From: RUG11783 sp964599695
GTDB taxonomy: Bacteria; Bacillota; Clostridia; Oscillospirales; Ruminococcaceae
Assembly (NCBI GenBank): GCA_964599695.1
Contig: CAZRGP010000033.1
Coordinates: forward strand, 1-25,060
Reading direction: 5' to 3'
DNA: 25,060 nucleotides
Of this stretch, positions 1 to 8,118 are shown piece by piece. Positions within the stretch are counted from its first letter, which is position 1. Each line of letters starts with the position of its first letter. The translations under genes and the position numbers were made by a program. Under the pieces are notes generated by a model, which did no database searches, was not told the origin of the DNA, and was given only the letters and a program-made list of their open reading frames with translations.

Positions 1-73
1 TAAGTTGAACCGCCGTATGCCGAACGGCATGTACGGTGGTGTGAGAGGGGCTACAGGTTAGCCCCTACTCGAT
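1..73 (+). mobile_element. 3' end of a group II intron (domains V and VI)
   Basis: Two consecutive hairpins match the catalytic end of a bacterial group II intron. Domain V is at about 9-40: the arm CCGCCGTA (10-17) pairs with TACGGTGG (32-39), with a CGC triad near its base, a 2-nt bulge and a small capped upper stem. Domain VI is at about 43-70: AGGGGCT (46-52) pairs with AGCCCCT (60-66) and GAG (43-45) pairs with CTC (68-70). This leaves A67 as the unpaired branch-point adenosine. The intron should end at or just after the AT at 72-73, six nucleotides past the branch point, matching the usual AY end. The rest of the intron and any reverse transcriptase lie left of the window. Confidence 0.82.
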
Positions 74-174
74 TTCGTGGAAGAGATCCCGTCGGAATCG
101 GAGGGAAGCTGTTCCTGATTTGTTAATATTTGTGAAATTGCACAGGGAAACGCCTTTTTCTTTGTACAAAACTA

Positions 175-203
175 TTGAAAAAAAGCCGTTATTATGCTAT
201 TTT
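175..203 (+). promoter_or_regulatory. possible sigma-A promoter for the envelope operon
   Basis: TTGAAA (175-180) and TATTTT (198-203) are separated by 17 nt in an AT-rich stretch 55 bp before the first start codon. The -10 is imperfect. An alternative TTGACT at 203 has no good -10 at the right distance. Confidence 0.35.
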
Positions 204-258
204 GACTTATATATACGAGTATGGGGCAATTTTACTTTTTTCGATTTGAGGGGAAAAG

Positions 259-1338
259 ATGGCGAATCAATACTTAGCTGTTGTTCAGCAACTGGGTACC
301 GCGTTGGGCCGTACAGTAGGCGTATTGGATGAGAACGGTGTTGTCGTAGCATGTAATTCGTTCTCTCTTGTGAACACCACCCGTGTGGGGCTGTCCTGGG
401 ACGGCGTAGCCGGGGATGTTCTTCAGAGATCCGGATATAGTTACTGCTATGTGGATAAAGTCCGCAGGGACCTGATCGTGTTCGTGGATGGAGATGACGA
501 CAATGCGGCGAAAGATTGCGTCGTGGCTTCCATCGCGCTGAGCGGATACTACGATTCCACCGACGGGAAAAATGATGTCGTTACCTTTGTAAAGAACGTG
601 GTGACGGATAACATCCTTCCCAGCGACATTTTTATCCGCGCGAGGGATCTGGACTTCCCAGTGGACGGGACAACGGCGGCTCTGGTGATCCGCGCGTCCG
701 AAGGAGCCAGTTCCGTTCAGGTCCTGGATATCATCGGGCACCTGTTCCCCGAGAAACATAAAGATTTCATCTTCAACGTCAGCGAGACAGATACCGTCCT
801 CATCAAGAGCGTATCACCCGATATCGTTCCGGAGGATCTGGAGCAGCTTGCTGCATCGATAGCTGATGTTCTGGAAACAGAGCACCGCATCTATACTCAG
901 ATCGGCATCGGGAGCCGTGTATCCGGCGTCAAGGACATGGCCAATTCTTTCCGTGAGGCCCGCACGGCCCTTGAGGTGGGAAAGGTGTTCGACACCGAGC
1001 ACAATATCATCTCCTACGGGAACCTTGGCATCGCCAGGCTGATCTATCAGCTTCCGACCACCATCTGCCAGCAGTTCCTGGACGAGGTCTTCAAAGAGGG
1101 CTCCATCGAGTCTCTCGATCAGGAGACGCTCTTCACCATCCAGCGCTTCTTCGAGAACAACCTGAATGTCTCCGAAACTTCCAGAGGATTGTTCGTGCAC
1201 CGCAACACGCTGGTCTACCGTCTTGAGAAGATCAAGAAGCTCACCGGGCTCGACTTGAGAGAATTCGATGAGGCGATCGTATTTAAAGTAGCCCTTATGG
1301 TAAGAAAGTATCTCGACTCCACAGCGGACCTGATGTGA
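259..1338 (+). CDS. PucR/CdaR-type helix-turn-helix transcriptional regulator
   Basis: This 359-residue protein ends in a PucR/CdaR-type HTH. Around residues 290-350 are the elements FFENNLNVSETSRGLFVHRN and NTLVYRLEKIKKLTG, the hallmark of this C-terminal domain. The N-terminal 150 residues look like a GAF/PAS-like sensor fold, but no ligand can be named. A GAGGGG ribosome site lies 5 nt before ATG 259, which supports this start. It is the first gene of a co-directional run (regulator, ftsE, ftsX, M23 hydrolase, S41 protein) with a 45-bp gap before ftsE. By position it may control the operon or simply be transcribed with it. The family assignment is firm; the regulated genes are inferred. 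Confidence 0.82.
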   Translation: MANQYLAVVQQLGTALGRTVGVLDENGVVVACNSFSLVNTTRVGLSWDGVAGDVLQRSGYSYCYVDKVRRDLIVFVDGDDDNAAKDCVVASIALSGYYDSTDGKNDVVTFVKNVVTDNILPSDIFIRARDLDFPVDGTTAALVIRASEGASSVQVLDIIGHLFPEKHKDFIFNVSETDTVLIKSVSPDIVPEDLEQLAASIADVLETEHRIYTQIGIGSRVSGVKDMANSFREARTALEVGKVFDTEHNIISYGNLGIARLIYQLPTTICQQFLDEVFKEGSIESLDQETLFTIQRFFENNLNVSETSRGLFVHRNTLVYRLEKIKKLTGLDLREFDEAIVFKVALMVRKYLDSTADLM

Positions 1339-1383
1339 GAGAAATGGATCTTCCGCGCACCGCGCGGATTGAAGGGATTTTAA

Positions 1384-2058
1384 ATGATAGAATTTCGTAA
1401 CGTAAGCAAGAATTATCCTGGCGGGACCCATGCGCTGGATGATGTGGACATCTCCATCGATAAGGGAGAGTTCGTATTTATTCTCGGCCACTCCGGAGCA
1501 GGCAAGAGCACGCTTCTGAAACTGATGCTCAGGGAAGAGCTGCCCTCCAAAGGTTCCATCATGATCGCGGATTACAACCTGGTCAAGATGAAGAAAAGAC
1601 AGGTTCCTTATCTGCGCAGAGAGCTGGGAGTGGTGTTTCAGGACTTCCGTCTGATCCCGACCATGACCGCTTACGAGAATGTGGCTTTCGCGATGCGGGT
1701 CACCAATATTTCCTCTAAAGAGATCCGCAGAAGGGTACCGTATATCCTCAGGATCGTAGGACTGGAAGACAAGATGCATGTCTACCCGGATCAGCTGTCC
1801 GGAGGAGAGCAGCAGCGTGTCGCGCTCGCGCGCGCCCTTGTCCACAACCCAAAGATCATTCTGGCGGATGAGCCTACGGGAAACATTGACCCTGAACTGT
1901 CGCTTGAGATCATGGAGCTCCTTCTGGAGATCAACAAACTGGGAACGACCGTTGTCGTCGTCACGCATGATGTCGCCCTCGCCAACCGGTTCAAGGCGCG
2001 CACCATCACGCTTGACCACGGAAGAGTTGCAAGTGATACGAAAGGCAAGACAGTATGA
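1384..2058 (+). CDS. ftsE: cell-division ABC transporter ATP-binding protein FtsE
   Basis: FtsE is the cytoplasmic ATPase that, with FtsX, couples ATP hydrolysis to activation of a peptidoglycan hydrolase outside the membrane. The 224 residues contain Walker A GHSGAGKST (35-43), the Q-loop glutamine at 86, signature LSGGEQQ (138-144), Walker B IILADE (158-163) followed by PTGNID, and the H-loop histidine at 195. The length is normal for FtsE. An AAGGGA ribosome site precedes the ATG. The stop overlaps the start of ftsX by 4 bp, indicating translational coupling. All catalytic motifs are intact, so the protein should be active. Confidence 0.96.
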   Translation: MIEFRNVSKNYPGGTHALDDVDISIDKGEFVFILGHSGAGKSTLLKLMLREELPSKGSIMIADYNLVKMKKRQVPYLRRELGVVFQDFRLIPTMTAYENVAFAMRVTNISSKEIRRRVPYILRIVGLEDKMHVYPDQLSGGEQQRVALARALVHNPKIILADEPTGNIDPELSLEIMELLLEINKLGTTVVVVTHDVALANRFKARTITLDHGRVASDTKGKTV

Positions 2059-2960
2059 GAGGATCCAGTCTCGGTTATTTAATTCGAAAGGGAATCAGCA
2101 ATATCTGGCTGAACCGGATGATGTCGGCGGCTTCCATGGGTATCCTGACTGCCTGCCTGATCATCGTCGGCGGTTCCGGCCTTCTTGCGGTCAACATCCG
2201 TGATCTGTTCACCTCCATCGAGAATCAGAATGAGGTCGTGATCTTCATTAAAGAAGACGCGACGGAAGCCGATGTGACGGAACTCGGTGATCACATCGAT
2301 TCCCTGGAACATGTAAGCGATTACTACTACGTCTCCAAGGCGGAAGCCCTGGAGGAACAGAAGACATATATGGGCGATAAGGGATACCTGCTGGACGGTC
2401 TTGAGGATGACAACCCGCTTCCGGCATCCTACCGCCTGACGCTGTCCGGCCTGGAATATCTCGGAGAGATCGTTTCTGACCTTCAGCATTACCGCGGGGT
2501 GGACACCATTTCCGCGCCTACGGATCTTGCGGACACATTGACGGGAGTGGAAAAGACCATTCTCGTTCTGGGTTCCATCATCATCGGGATACTGATCGTG
2601 GCCTCCACGGTGGTTATCTCCAATACGATTCGTCTTACTCTCTTCGCCAGAAGAAGGGAGATAAACATAATGAAATATGTGGGAGCGACAGACGGCTTTA
2701 TCCGGCTGCCTTTCGTGGTGGAAGGAATCACCATCGGTATCTTTTCCGCTATCCTGGCTTTCGGCGTGATCCTGGCGATCTACCAGAGCCTGGGCACCCT
2801 CTTCGCGGAAACGCAGATATCCTGGCTCACTTCCGTTTCCAGCAACCTGATCCCCTTCCGGACCCTCTGGTACTATGTGCTGGGCGGGTTCCTGATCGCA
2901 GGGGTCCTCATTGGTTCGATCTCGAGTTCTACTTCGATCCGTCGTTATCTGAGGGTATAG
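2055..2960 (+). CDS. ftsX: cell-division permease FtsX
   Basis: FtsX is the membrane partner of FtsE and passes the signal to extracellular hydrolases. This 301-residue protein has the family layout: a first membrane segment at about 21-45, a large extracellular loop at about 46-165, then three membrane segments near 168-193, 215-245 and 270-292. The loop includes the VVIFIKEDATEADV-type stretch typical of FtsX ectodomains. The cytoplasmic RRREINIMKYVGAT motif sits between segments two and three. It starts inside the ftsE stop codon and ends 4 bp before the hydrolase gene, so the three are surely co-transcribed. The adjacent secreted coiled-coil hydrolase is its likely direct partner. Confidence 0.95.
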   Translation: MRGSSLGYLIRKGISNIWLNRMMSAASMGILTACLIIVGGSGLLAVNIRDLFTSIENQNEVVIFIKEDATEADVTELGDHIDSLEHVSDYYYVSKAEALEEQKTYMGDKGYLLDGLEDDNPLPASYRLTLSGLEYLGEIVSDLQHYRGVDTISAPTDLADTLTGVEKTILVLGSIIIGILIVASTVVISNTIRLTLFARRREINIMKYVGATDGFIRLPFVVEGITIGIFSAILAFGVILAIYQSLGTLFAETQISWLTSVSSNLIPFRTLWYYVLGGFLIAGVLIGSISSSTSIRRYLRV

Positions 2961-2964
2961 TACT

Positions 2965-4125
2965 ATGAGAATCTGGAAAAGAATCGTTGCCATGATCCTG
3001 CTGGTGACCCTGTTCGGCACCGGCATGAGCATGCTGTTCGAGTACCGCGTAGAGGCGGCGACCAGCGGAGAAGAGCTGAAGCAGCATATGCAGGATCTTC
3101 AGTCCCAGCTCGTAAAGCTGAACAAACAGCTTGCGGAGGCGAAGGACACGGTCAAGGAAGCCCAGGTGAGAAGCAATACATACGCTTCCCGTGTCAGCAT
3201 CGTGAAGGAACAGATCGCCACGCTTAAGGAGAGTATCGACGCCAAGACCGAAGAACTCGCCGTAAAGCAGGAGGAACTGGACAAGAAGATCCAGGAACAC
3301 GATCAGACCTACGAACTGTTCAAGTCCAGGCTTCGCGCCATGTACATGAACAACGATGTCTCCATGCTCTCCCTTATCCTCGGCTCCGATTCCTTCTCGG
3401 AGTTTCTGGTGGCTGCAGAGACGCAGTCCAGGATCTCAAAGCACGACACGGAGCTGGTAGAGAAACTGGAGATGGAGGCGCAGGTCATCGAGGCGGAGGA
3501 GAAGATCATCCAGGCGGACCTTGACAGTCTGCAGGAAGATATGGATGTCCTTGAGGACAAGTACTCCGAACTGGCTGCCCTCTATCAGGAGGCCAACAAT
3601 GACCTGAGTGCGGCAAAAGCTCTCCAGGAAGCGACGCAGGATGACTATGACGCGATCATCGCAGACCTGCAGAATACGCAGAACGAATGGAACGCTCTGA
3701 TGGGCTCAGGAATGACTGAATATGTGGGAGGGTATTACGCCTGGCCGACGCCCGGCTACACCTACATCACATCCGGCTTCGGATGGAGAACTCTGTATGG
3801 ACAGCCCAACTATCATACCGGTATCGATATCTCCGGATATCAGATCTACGGATCTCCGGTCATAGCCTCCAATACGGGACGCGTCGTAAGGGTGCGCTAC
3901 TATTCTACTGGGTACGGTTATCATGTCATGATCGACCATGGTGAGAACAACTGGACTGTCTACGCCCACCTCAGCGGAATCGCTGTCAACGAAGGCGACT
4001 GGGTCGCACAGGGGCAGACGATCGGATATGTGGGATCCACAGGCAACTCCACCGGACCCCACCTTCATTTCGAGATACGAATCAACGGTACTGCGCAGAA
4101 CCCGCTGAATTACGTATCCAGGTAA
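2965..4125 (+). CDS. secreted murein hydrolase: PcsB-like coiled coil plus M23 (LytM) peptidase
   Basis: This is a predicted cell-wall endopeptidase working under FtsEX. Residues 1-31 form a signal peptide ending near VEAAT. Residues 32-245 are mostly coiled coil, interrupted near 120-160 by a segment (RLRAMYMNNDVSMLSLILGS) characteristic of PcsB-type coiled-coil domains. Residues 255-386 are a LytM/M23 domain with zinc ligands H284, D288 (HTGID) and H368 (HLHFE), and catalytic histidines H335 (YAHL) and H366. All of these are present, so the enzyme should be active, unlike degenerate EnvC-type activators. In streptococci the PcsB coiled coil binds FtsX, though its catalytic domain is CHAP rather than M23. 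Spacing to ftsX is 4 bp and to the S41 gene 15 bp. Confidence 0.9.
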   Translation: MRIWKRIVAMILLVTLFGTGMSMLFEYRVEAATSGEELKQHMQDLQSQLVKLNKQLAEAKDTVKEAQVRSNTYASRVSIVKEQIATLKESIDAKTEELAVKQEELDKKIQEHDQTYELFKSRLRAMYMNNDVSMLSLILGSDSFSEFLVAAETQSRISKHDTELVEKLEMEAQVIEAEEKIIQADLDSLQEDMDVLEDKYSELAALYQEANNDLSAAKALQEATQDDYDAIIADLQNTQNEWNALMGSGMTEYVGGYYAWPTPGYTYITSGFGWRTLYGQPNYHTGIDISGYQIYGSPVIASNTGRVVRVRYYSTGYGYHVMIDHGENNWTVYAHLSGIAVNEGDWVAQGQTIGYVGSTGNSTGPHLHFEIRINGTAQNPLNYVSR

Positions 4126-4140
4126 CATTTTCGAGGGACG

Positions 4141-5346
4141 ATGAACAAAAGAGTATCCATCGGTATCACAATAGCGTTTATTTTCATCGCCGTGGCGATT
4201 ACGTTCACGGCGACGATGCTGTATGCGATGAATTTGTTTGATCAGAAGATCATCAACGTTCAGGAACGAGCCGCGATGTATGACAAGATTTCCGAGATCG
4301 ACTCGGTGATCCGGCAGAATTATTACCTCCCGATCGAGGAGAAAAAGGTCATGAACGGCCTCTCCGGCGGATATATCGCCGGACTGGGAGACGAGTATAC
4401 CCGCTATATGACCAGCGCGGAGATCTCTCAGATGCAGACCGCCAACTCCGGCGAGATCATCGGTGTGGGACTTGAGGTCATAGAAAATGCCAGCGGGTAC
4501 GCGGTCGTAAAATCTGTGGTTACCGATTCTCCCGCGGATAAGATCGGAATGCAGGCCGGCGATATCATCATTACGGTAGACGGCGAAGACGCGCTCGTGC
4601 TTGGATATGACGCTGTCGAGCGTTCACTGATCGGCGCGGAAGGCAATCAGGTGACGATCGGGTTCATGCGAAACGGATCCGAGAACAGCGCGGATCTTGT
4701 CTATGACACCTATGCTGCCGGATCGGTCATTACCGGAACTGTCGATGAGAAGTACGCATATATCCGTTTTACCGATTTCAACGAACTCACAGTCGACCAG
4801 TTCAAGAGAGCCTATGACGATGCCATCCAGAATGAGAGCATAAGGGCGTTCGTCTTTGATGTCCGGGGTCTCAGAAGCGGCACGGATCTGGCTCTCATAG
4901 CATCGATCCTGGATCCGCTGATGCCTCAGGGAACGATCATCTCCGGCGTTTATTCCGGAGAGGTGTCCAAGGTCCTGTACACATCGGACGCGGAACAGCT
5001 TCAATATCCGGCCATTGTGCTTGTGGATGAGAACACAAAAGGCTTTTCGGAACTGTTTGCTGCGGTCCTCGGTGAGAAAGAGAATGTGCGTATCATCGGC
5101 GCGCAGACAGCAGGAAAAGGTACTTATCAGGAACTTGTGAAGCTCAGCGACGGAACAGGCATCTATGTCACGGTGTGCAAACTGATCGCGTGCGGGCATC
5201 TGGACTTTGATAAGACAGGTCTTACCCCTGACTTCATCGTGCTCCCGAACGAAGGATTCGAGATGACAGACAGCATTCCCGAGAGAAACGGAGATATGCA
5301 GCTGCGCAGGGGCTTGGAGGTCATGGAGTCCGAACTTCTCTCATAG
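4141..5346 (+). CDS. S41/PDZ C-terminal-processing-peptidase-like protein, probably catalytically dead
   Basis: This 401-residue protein has an N-terminal membrane anchor (about 7-30), a PDZ domain at about 105-180 and an S41 core at about 200-370. In CtpA/CtpB-type enzymes the catalytic Ser lies 25 residues before the catalytic Lys, and a Gln follows that Lys by 4. Here K326 and Q330 are present in GKGTYQ. The residue 25 positions before K326 is Gly301, in the sequence TKGFSE where active enzymes read SASASE. The preceding NPGG-type motif is also altered (RGLRSGT). It closes the ftsEX operon, where clostridia normally carry an S41 peptidase. A scaffold or regulatory role for the M23 hydrolase is inferred. 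S303 is a less likely substitute nucleophile. Confidence 0.85.
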   Translation: MNKRVSIGITIAFIFIAVAITFTATMLYAMNLFDQKIINVQERAAMYDKISEIDSVIRQNYYLPIEEKKVMNGLSGGYIAGLGDEYTRYMTSAEISQMQTANSGEIIGVGLEVIENASGYAVVKSVVTDSPADKIGMQAGDIIITVDGEDALVLGYDAVERSLIGAEGNQVTIGFMRNGSENSADLVYDTYAAGSVITGTVDEKYAYIRFTDFNELTVDQFKRAYDDAIQNESIRAFVFDVRGLRSGTDLALIASILDPLMPQGTIISGVYSGEVSKVLYTSDAEQLQYPAIVLVDENTKGFSELFAAVLGEKENVRIIGAQTAGKGTYQELVKLSDGTGIYVTVCKLIACGHLDFDKTGLTPDFIVLPNEGFEMTDSIPERNGDMQLRRGLEVMESELLS

Positions 5347-5350
5347 CATA

Positions 5351-5379
5351 TTGACTTTTATGTGTTGGGTGCCTAAAAT
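5351..5379 (+). promoter_or_regulatory. sigma-A promoter of greA-lysS
   Basis: TTGACT (5351-5356), a 17-nt spacer and TAAAAT (5374-5379) lie directly after the upstream stop codon and about 70 bp before greA. Both boxes are close to consensus. No terminator hairpin is visible between the S41 gene and this promoter, so read-through from upstream is possible. Confidence 0.68.
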
Positions 5380-5446
5380 ATCTAAATATGTATAGTTTAT
5401 TTTCTATATTATTGGCACAAAACGCAGAGAGGTATTCTTAAACAAA

Positions 5447-5929
5447 ATGGCACAGGAATATTTGATCAGCAAAACAAAGCTGAAGGAATTGGAAAACGAA
5501 CTTGACTATCTCAAATCTGTCAAACGACAGGAGATGGCTGCAGTTATAAAAGAGGCCCTTTCGCACGGGGATCTGTCTGAGAACAGCGAGTATGACGAAG
5601 CGAAGAACGCTCAGGCGATCATGGAAGCAAGGATCGTGGAACTGGAGAAGATGCTCCAGAATTCCAAAGTCATCGACGAGGAATCCATTTCCACAGATCA
5701 CGTCTCTATCGGTTGTACGGTAGAGGTTTACTTTGTGGAAGATGACGAGAACGAGACATACGACATCGTCAGTTCCGGCGAAGCGGATGCATTGAAGAAC
5801 AAGATTTCCGACGAATCTCCCCTTGGAAGTTCCCTGATCGGACACAAGGTCGGCGATACGGTGGTCGCACAGACGCCCGGCGGCGGACTGGAGCTGAAGA
5901 TCGTAAGCATCGGAAAACAGAATCTTTAA
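5447..5929 (+). CDS. greA: transcription elongation factor GreA
   Basis: GreA rescues backtracked RNA polymerase by stimulating cleavage of the transcript 3' end. The 160 residues match the family length: an N-terminal antiparallel coiled coil (about 1-75) whose tip carries the conserved acidic motif GDLSENSEYDEAK, then an FKBP-like C-terminal domain ending in GGGLELKIVSI. The ribosome site is weak (AGAGAGG about 13 nt upstream), but the start agrees with family N-termini. It has its own promoter and lies 57 bp before lysS, separated by a hairpin that could terminate part of the transcription. A greA-lysS pair is common in Firmicutes. Confidence 0.96.
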   Translation: MAQEYLISKTKLKELENELDYLKSVKRQEMAAVIKEALSHGDLSENSEYDEAKNAQAIMEARIVELEKMLQNSKVIDEESISTDHVSIGCTVEVYFVEDDENETYDIVSSGEADALKNKISDESPLGSSLIGHKVGDTVVAQTPGGGLELKIVSIGKQNL

Positions 5930-5936
5930 AAGCAAG

Positions 5937-5971
5937 GGCCTTTGCGTAGATCACGCAAAGGTCTCATTTTT
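5937..5971 (+). terminator. hairpin with T-run between greA and lysS
   Basis: GGCCTTTGCGT (5937-5947) pairs with ACGCAAAGGTC (5953-5963) around a 5-nt loop, with one G-T pair. TTTTT follows at 5967-5971. It could be a partial terminator reducing lysS expression relative to greA. No separate lysS promoter is evident. Confidence 0.62.
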
Positions 5972-5986
5972 CAATAGGAGGATAGA

Positions 5987-7957
5987 ATGGCAGAGCAGTT
6001 CAACAGACAGAATGCGGACAATATGCCTTCCGAGTCTGAGCAGATCGCGATCAGGAAGGAAAAACTGGCGGCAATGAGAGAGGAGGGACGGGACCCCTTT
6101 CTCACAACGACTTACGATATAAAAGACTACGCGAAGGATATCAAGGAGAACTTCCGCGACGACAGCGAGGAGCAGATGACTGTCTCGGTGGCAGGACGCG
6201 TTATGACCCGCAGGATCATGGGCAAAGCTTCCTTTTTCAATCTTCAGGATACCACCGGAACGATCCAGGTCTATGCCAGAAGAGATGATGTCGGCGAGGA
6301 CACCTACGCCCGCTTCAAGAAATGGGATATCGGCGATATCCTTGGTGTGAAGGGATTCGTTTTCCGTACGCAGACCGGTGAGTTGACCATCCATGCTACG
6401 GATCTTCAGCTGCTCAGCAAGTCCCTTCGCCCCCTTCCGGAGAAGTTCCACGGCCTGACCGATTCTGACACGATATACAGAAAGCGCTATCTGGATCTGA
6501 TCACAAATCCGGAATCCAAGGACGTATTCCGCAAACGCTCTGCGATCATCACCGCGATCCGCACTTTCCTCGATAAGGAAGGTTTCATGGAGGTGGAGAC
6601 ACCTATGCTGGTCTACAATGCGGGCGGCGCTTCCGCACGTCCCTTTGAGACCCACTTCAATGCCCTCAATGAGGATATGAAGCTGCGCATCTCGCTGGAG
6701 CTCTATCTGAAGAGGCTCATCGTAGGCGGGTTCGACAAAGTCTATGAGATCGGCCGTGTATTCCGCAATGAAGGTATTGACACGCGCCACAATCCGGAGT
6801 TCACCATGATGGAACTCTATCAGGCATATACCGATTACCATGGCATGATGGATCTGACCGAAAGGATGTTCCGCCATGTGGCTGAGAAGGTACTCGGCAC
6901 CATGAAACTGAACTATAAGGGCATTGAGATGGACCTTTCCAAACCCTTTGAACGGATCACCATGGTGGACGCCGTCAAGAAATATGCCGGTGTTGACTGG
7001 AAAGAGATCCATACACTGGAAGAGGCAAGGGCGAAGGCGAAAGAGCTCAAAGTCGAGTATGAGCCTTTCCACGGTAAAGGGGACATCCTCTGCGCGATCT
7101 TTGACGCGTACGCCGAAGAGCACCTCGTTCAGCCCACCTTCCTGATGGATCATCCCATCGATGTTTCTCCGCTTACCAAGAAGAAACCCGATGATCCGGA
7201 ATATGTGGAGCGCTTTGAGTTTTACATGAACGGGTGGGAGATGGCGAATGCCTATTCCGAGCTCAATGACCCGGTGGATCAGAGAGAACGTTTCGCAGCG
7301 CAGGAGATCAAGCTTGCTCACGGAGATGAGGAAGCGAACCACACCGACGAAGACTTTCTGGAAGCCATGGAGACCGGTATGCCTCCTCTCGGCGGGATCG
7401 GCTACGGGATCGACCGCATGATCATGCTCTTTACCGGAGCGGAAGCGATCCGCGATGTCCTGCTTTTCCCGACACTGCGCTCTGTAAAGACAGGATCCGA
7501 AGAAAAACCGGTTGAGAAAATACAGACAGTAGAAAAGGCTGCGAATAATACAGGTACGGCAGCTGCATTGGAAGAGCCGATTGACTTCTCCAACGTTCAG
7601 ATCGAACCTCTCTTTGAGGAGTTTGTGGACTTCGAGACTTTCAGCAAGAGCGATTTCCGCGCAGTGAAAGTTCTGGAATGTGAAGCAGTCCCGAAGAGCA
7701 AGAAGCTTCTGAAATTCGTCCTGGATGACGGTACAAGTGAGCAAAGGGTGATTCTGAGCGGCATCCATGAGTATTACGAGCCGGAAGAACTGGTCGGAAA
7801 GACCTGCATCGCGATCACGAATCTGCCGTCCAGAAAGATGATGGGCATCGATTCCTGCGGTATGCTGATCTCTGCCGTTCACCATGAAAATGATGAGGAA
7901 AGACTCCATCTCCTGATGGTCGACCCGCATATTCCGGCGGGAGCAAAGCTATATTAA
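5987..7957 (+). CDS. lysS: lysyl-tRNA synthetase (class II) with C-terminal tRNA-binding domain
   Basis: This enzyme charges tRNA-Lys with lysine. Residues 60-145 form the anticodon-binding OB fold (VAGRVMTRRIMGKASFFNLQ). The class II core follows, with motif 1 near EGFMEVETPML, motif 2 FRNEGIDTRHNPEFTMMELY, and motif 3 GIGYGIDRMIMLFT near residue 470. Ordinary bacterial LysRS ends soon after motif 3, at about 490-510 residues. This protein is 656 residues. After an acidic/alanine linker (about 500-545), residues 547-656 form a second OB fold of the MetRS-C-terminal/Trbp111 type (FSKSDFRAVKVLECE, GTSEQRVILSGI, NLPSRKMMGIDSCGMLISA). That domain presumably adds nonspecific tRNA affinity. An AGGAGG site precedes the ATG, and a strong terminator follows. 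Confidence 0.96.
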   Translation: MAEQFNRQNADNMPSESEQIAIRKEKLAAMREEGRDPFLTTTYDIKDYAKDIKENFRDDSEEQMTVSVAGRVMTRRIMGKASFFNLQDTTGTIQVYARRDDVGEDTYARFKKWDIGDILGVKGFVFRTQTGELTIHATDLQLLSKSLRPLPEKFHGLTDSDTIYRKRYLDLITNPESKDVFRKRSAIITAIRTFLDKEGFMEVETPMLVYNAGGASARPFETHFNALNEDMKLRISLELYLKRLIVGGFDKVYEIGRVFRNEGIDTRHNPEFTMMELYQAYTDYHGMMDLTERMFRHVAEKVLGTMKLNYKGIEMDLSKPFERITMVDAVKKYAGVDWKEIHTLEEARAKAKELKVEYEPFHGKGDILCAIFDAYAEEHLVQPTFLMDHPIDVSPLTKKKPDDPEYVERFEFYMNGWEMANAYSELNDPVDQRERFAAQEIKLAHGDEEANHTDEDFLEAMETGMPPLGGIGYGIDRMIMLFTGAEAIRDVLLFPTLRSVKTGSEEKPVEKIQTVEKAANNTGTAAALEEPIDFSNVQIEPLFEEFVDFETFSKSDFRAVKVLECEAVPKSKKLLKFVLDDGTSEQRVILSGIHEYYEPEELVGKTCIAITNLPSRKMMGIDSCGMLISAVHHENDEERLHLLMVDPHIPAGAKLY

Positions 7958-7977
7958 TACTTGCAGCTATTGCTGCG

Positions 7978-8007
7978 AAAAAGAGTTCCCGCGGGAACTC
8001 TTTTTTT
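7978..8007 (+). terminator. strong rho-independent terminator after lysS
   Basis: The perfect palindrome GAGTTCCCGCGGGAACTC (7983-8000) is flanked by an A-run before and T7 (8001-8007) after. A small hairpin (GCAGC-TATT-GCTGC, 7962-7975) lies just upstream. Confidence 0.92.
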
Positions 8008-8118
8008 GATTAAGGCAGCAAGTGCAAGGGCCAGCACCGATTTTTTCGGCAGAAAGCATGCGAATCCTGTATAGTATTATCAGAAATACAAACATGATTA
8101 TCTACAGGAGGAATGGAG

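Noticed and set aside
120..332. A 70-codon frame overlapping the start of the PucR/CdaR-type gene
   Set aside because: It has no ribosome site or recognisable sequence, and overlaps a well-supported start in another frame.
5951..7930. A 659-codon open frame antisense to lysS
   Set aside because: It lies fully over a clear LysRS gene. Its translation shows no family motifs and looks like a mirror of codon bias. Similar long antisense frames over the regulator, isomerase and uxu genes were rejected for the same reason.
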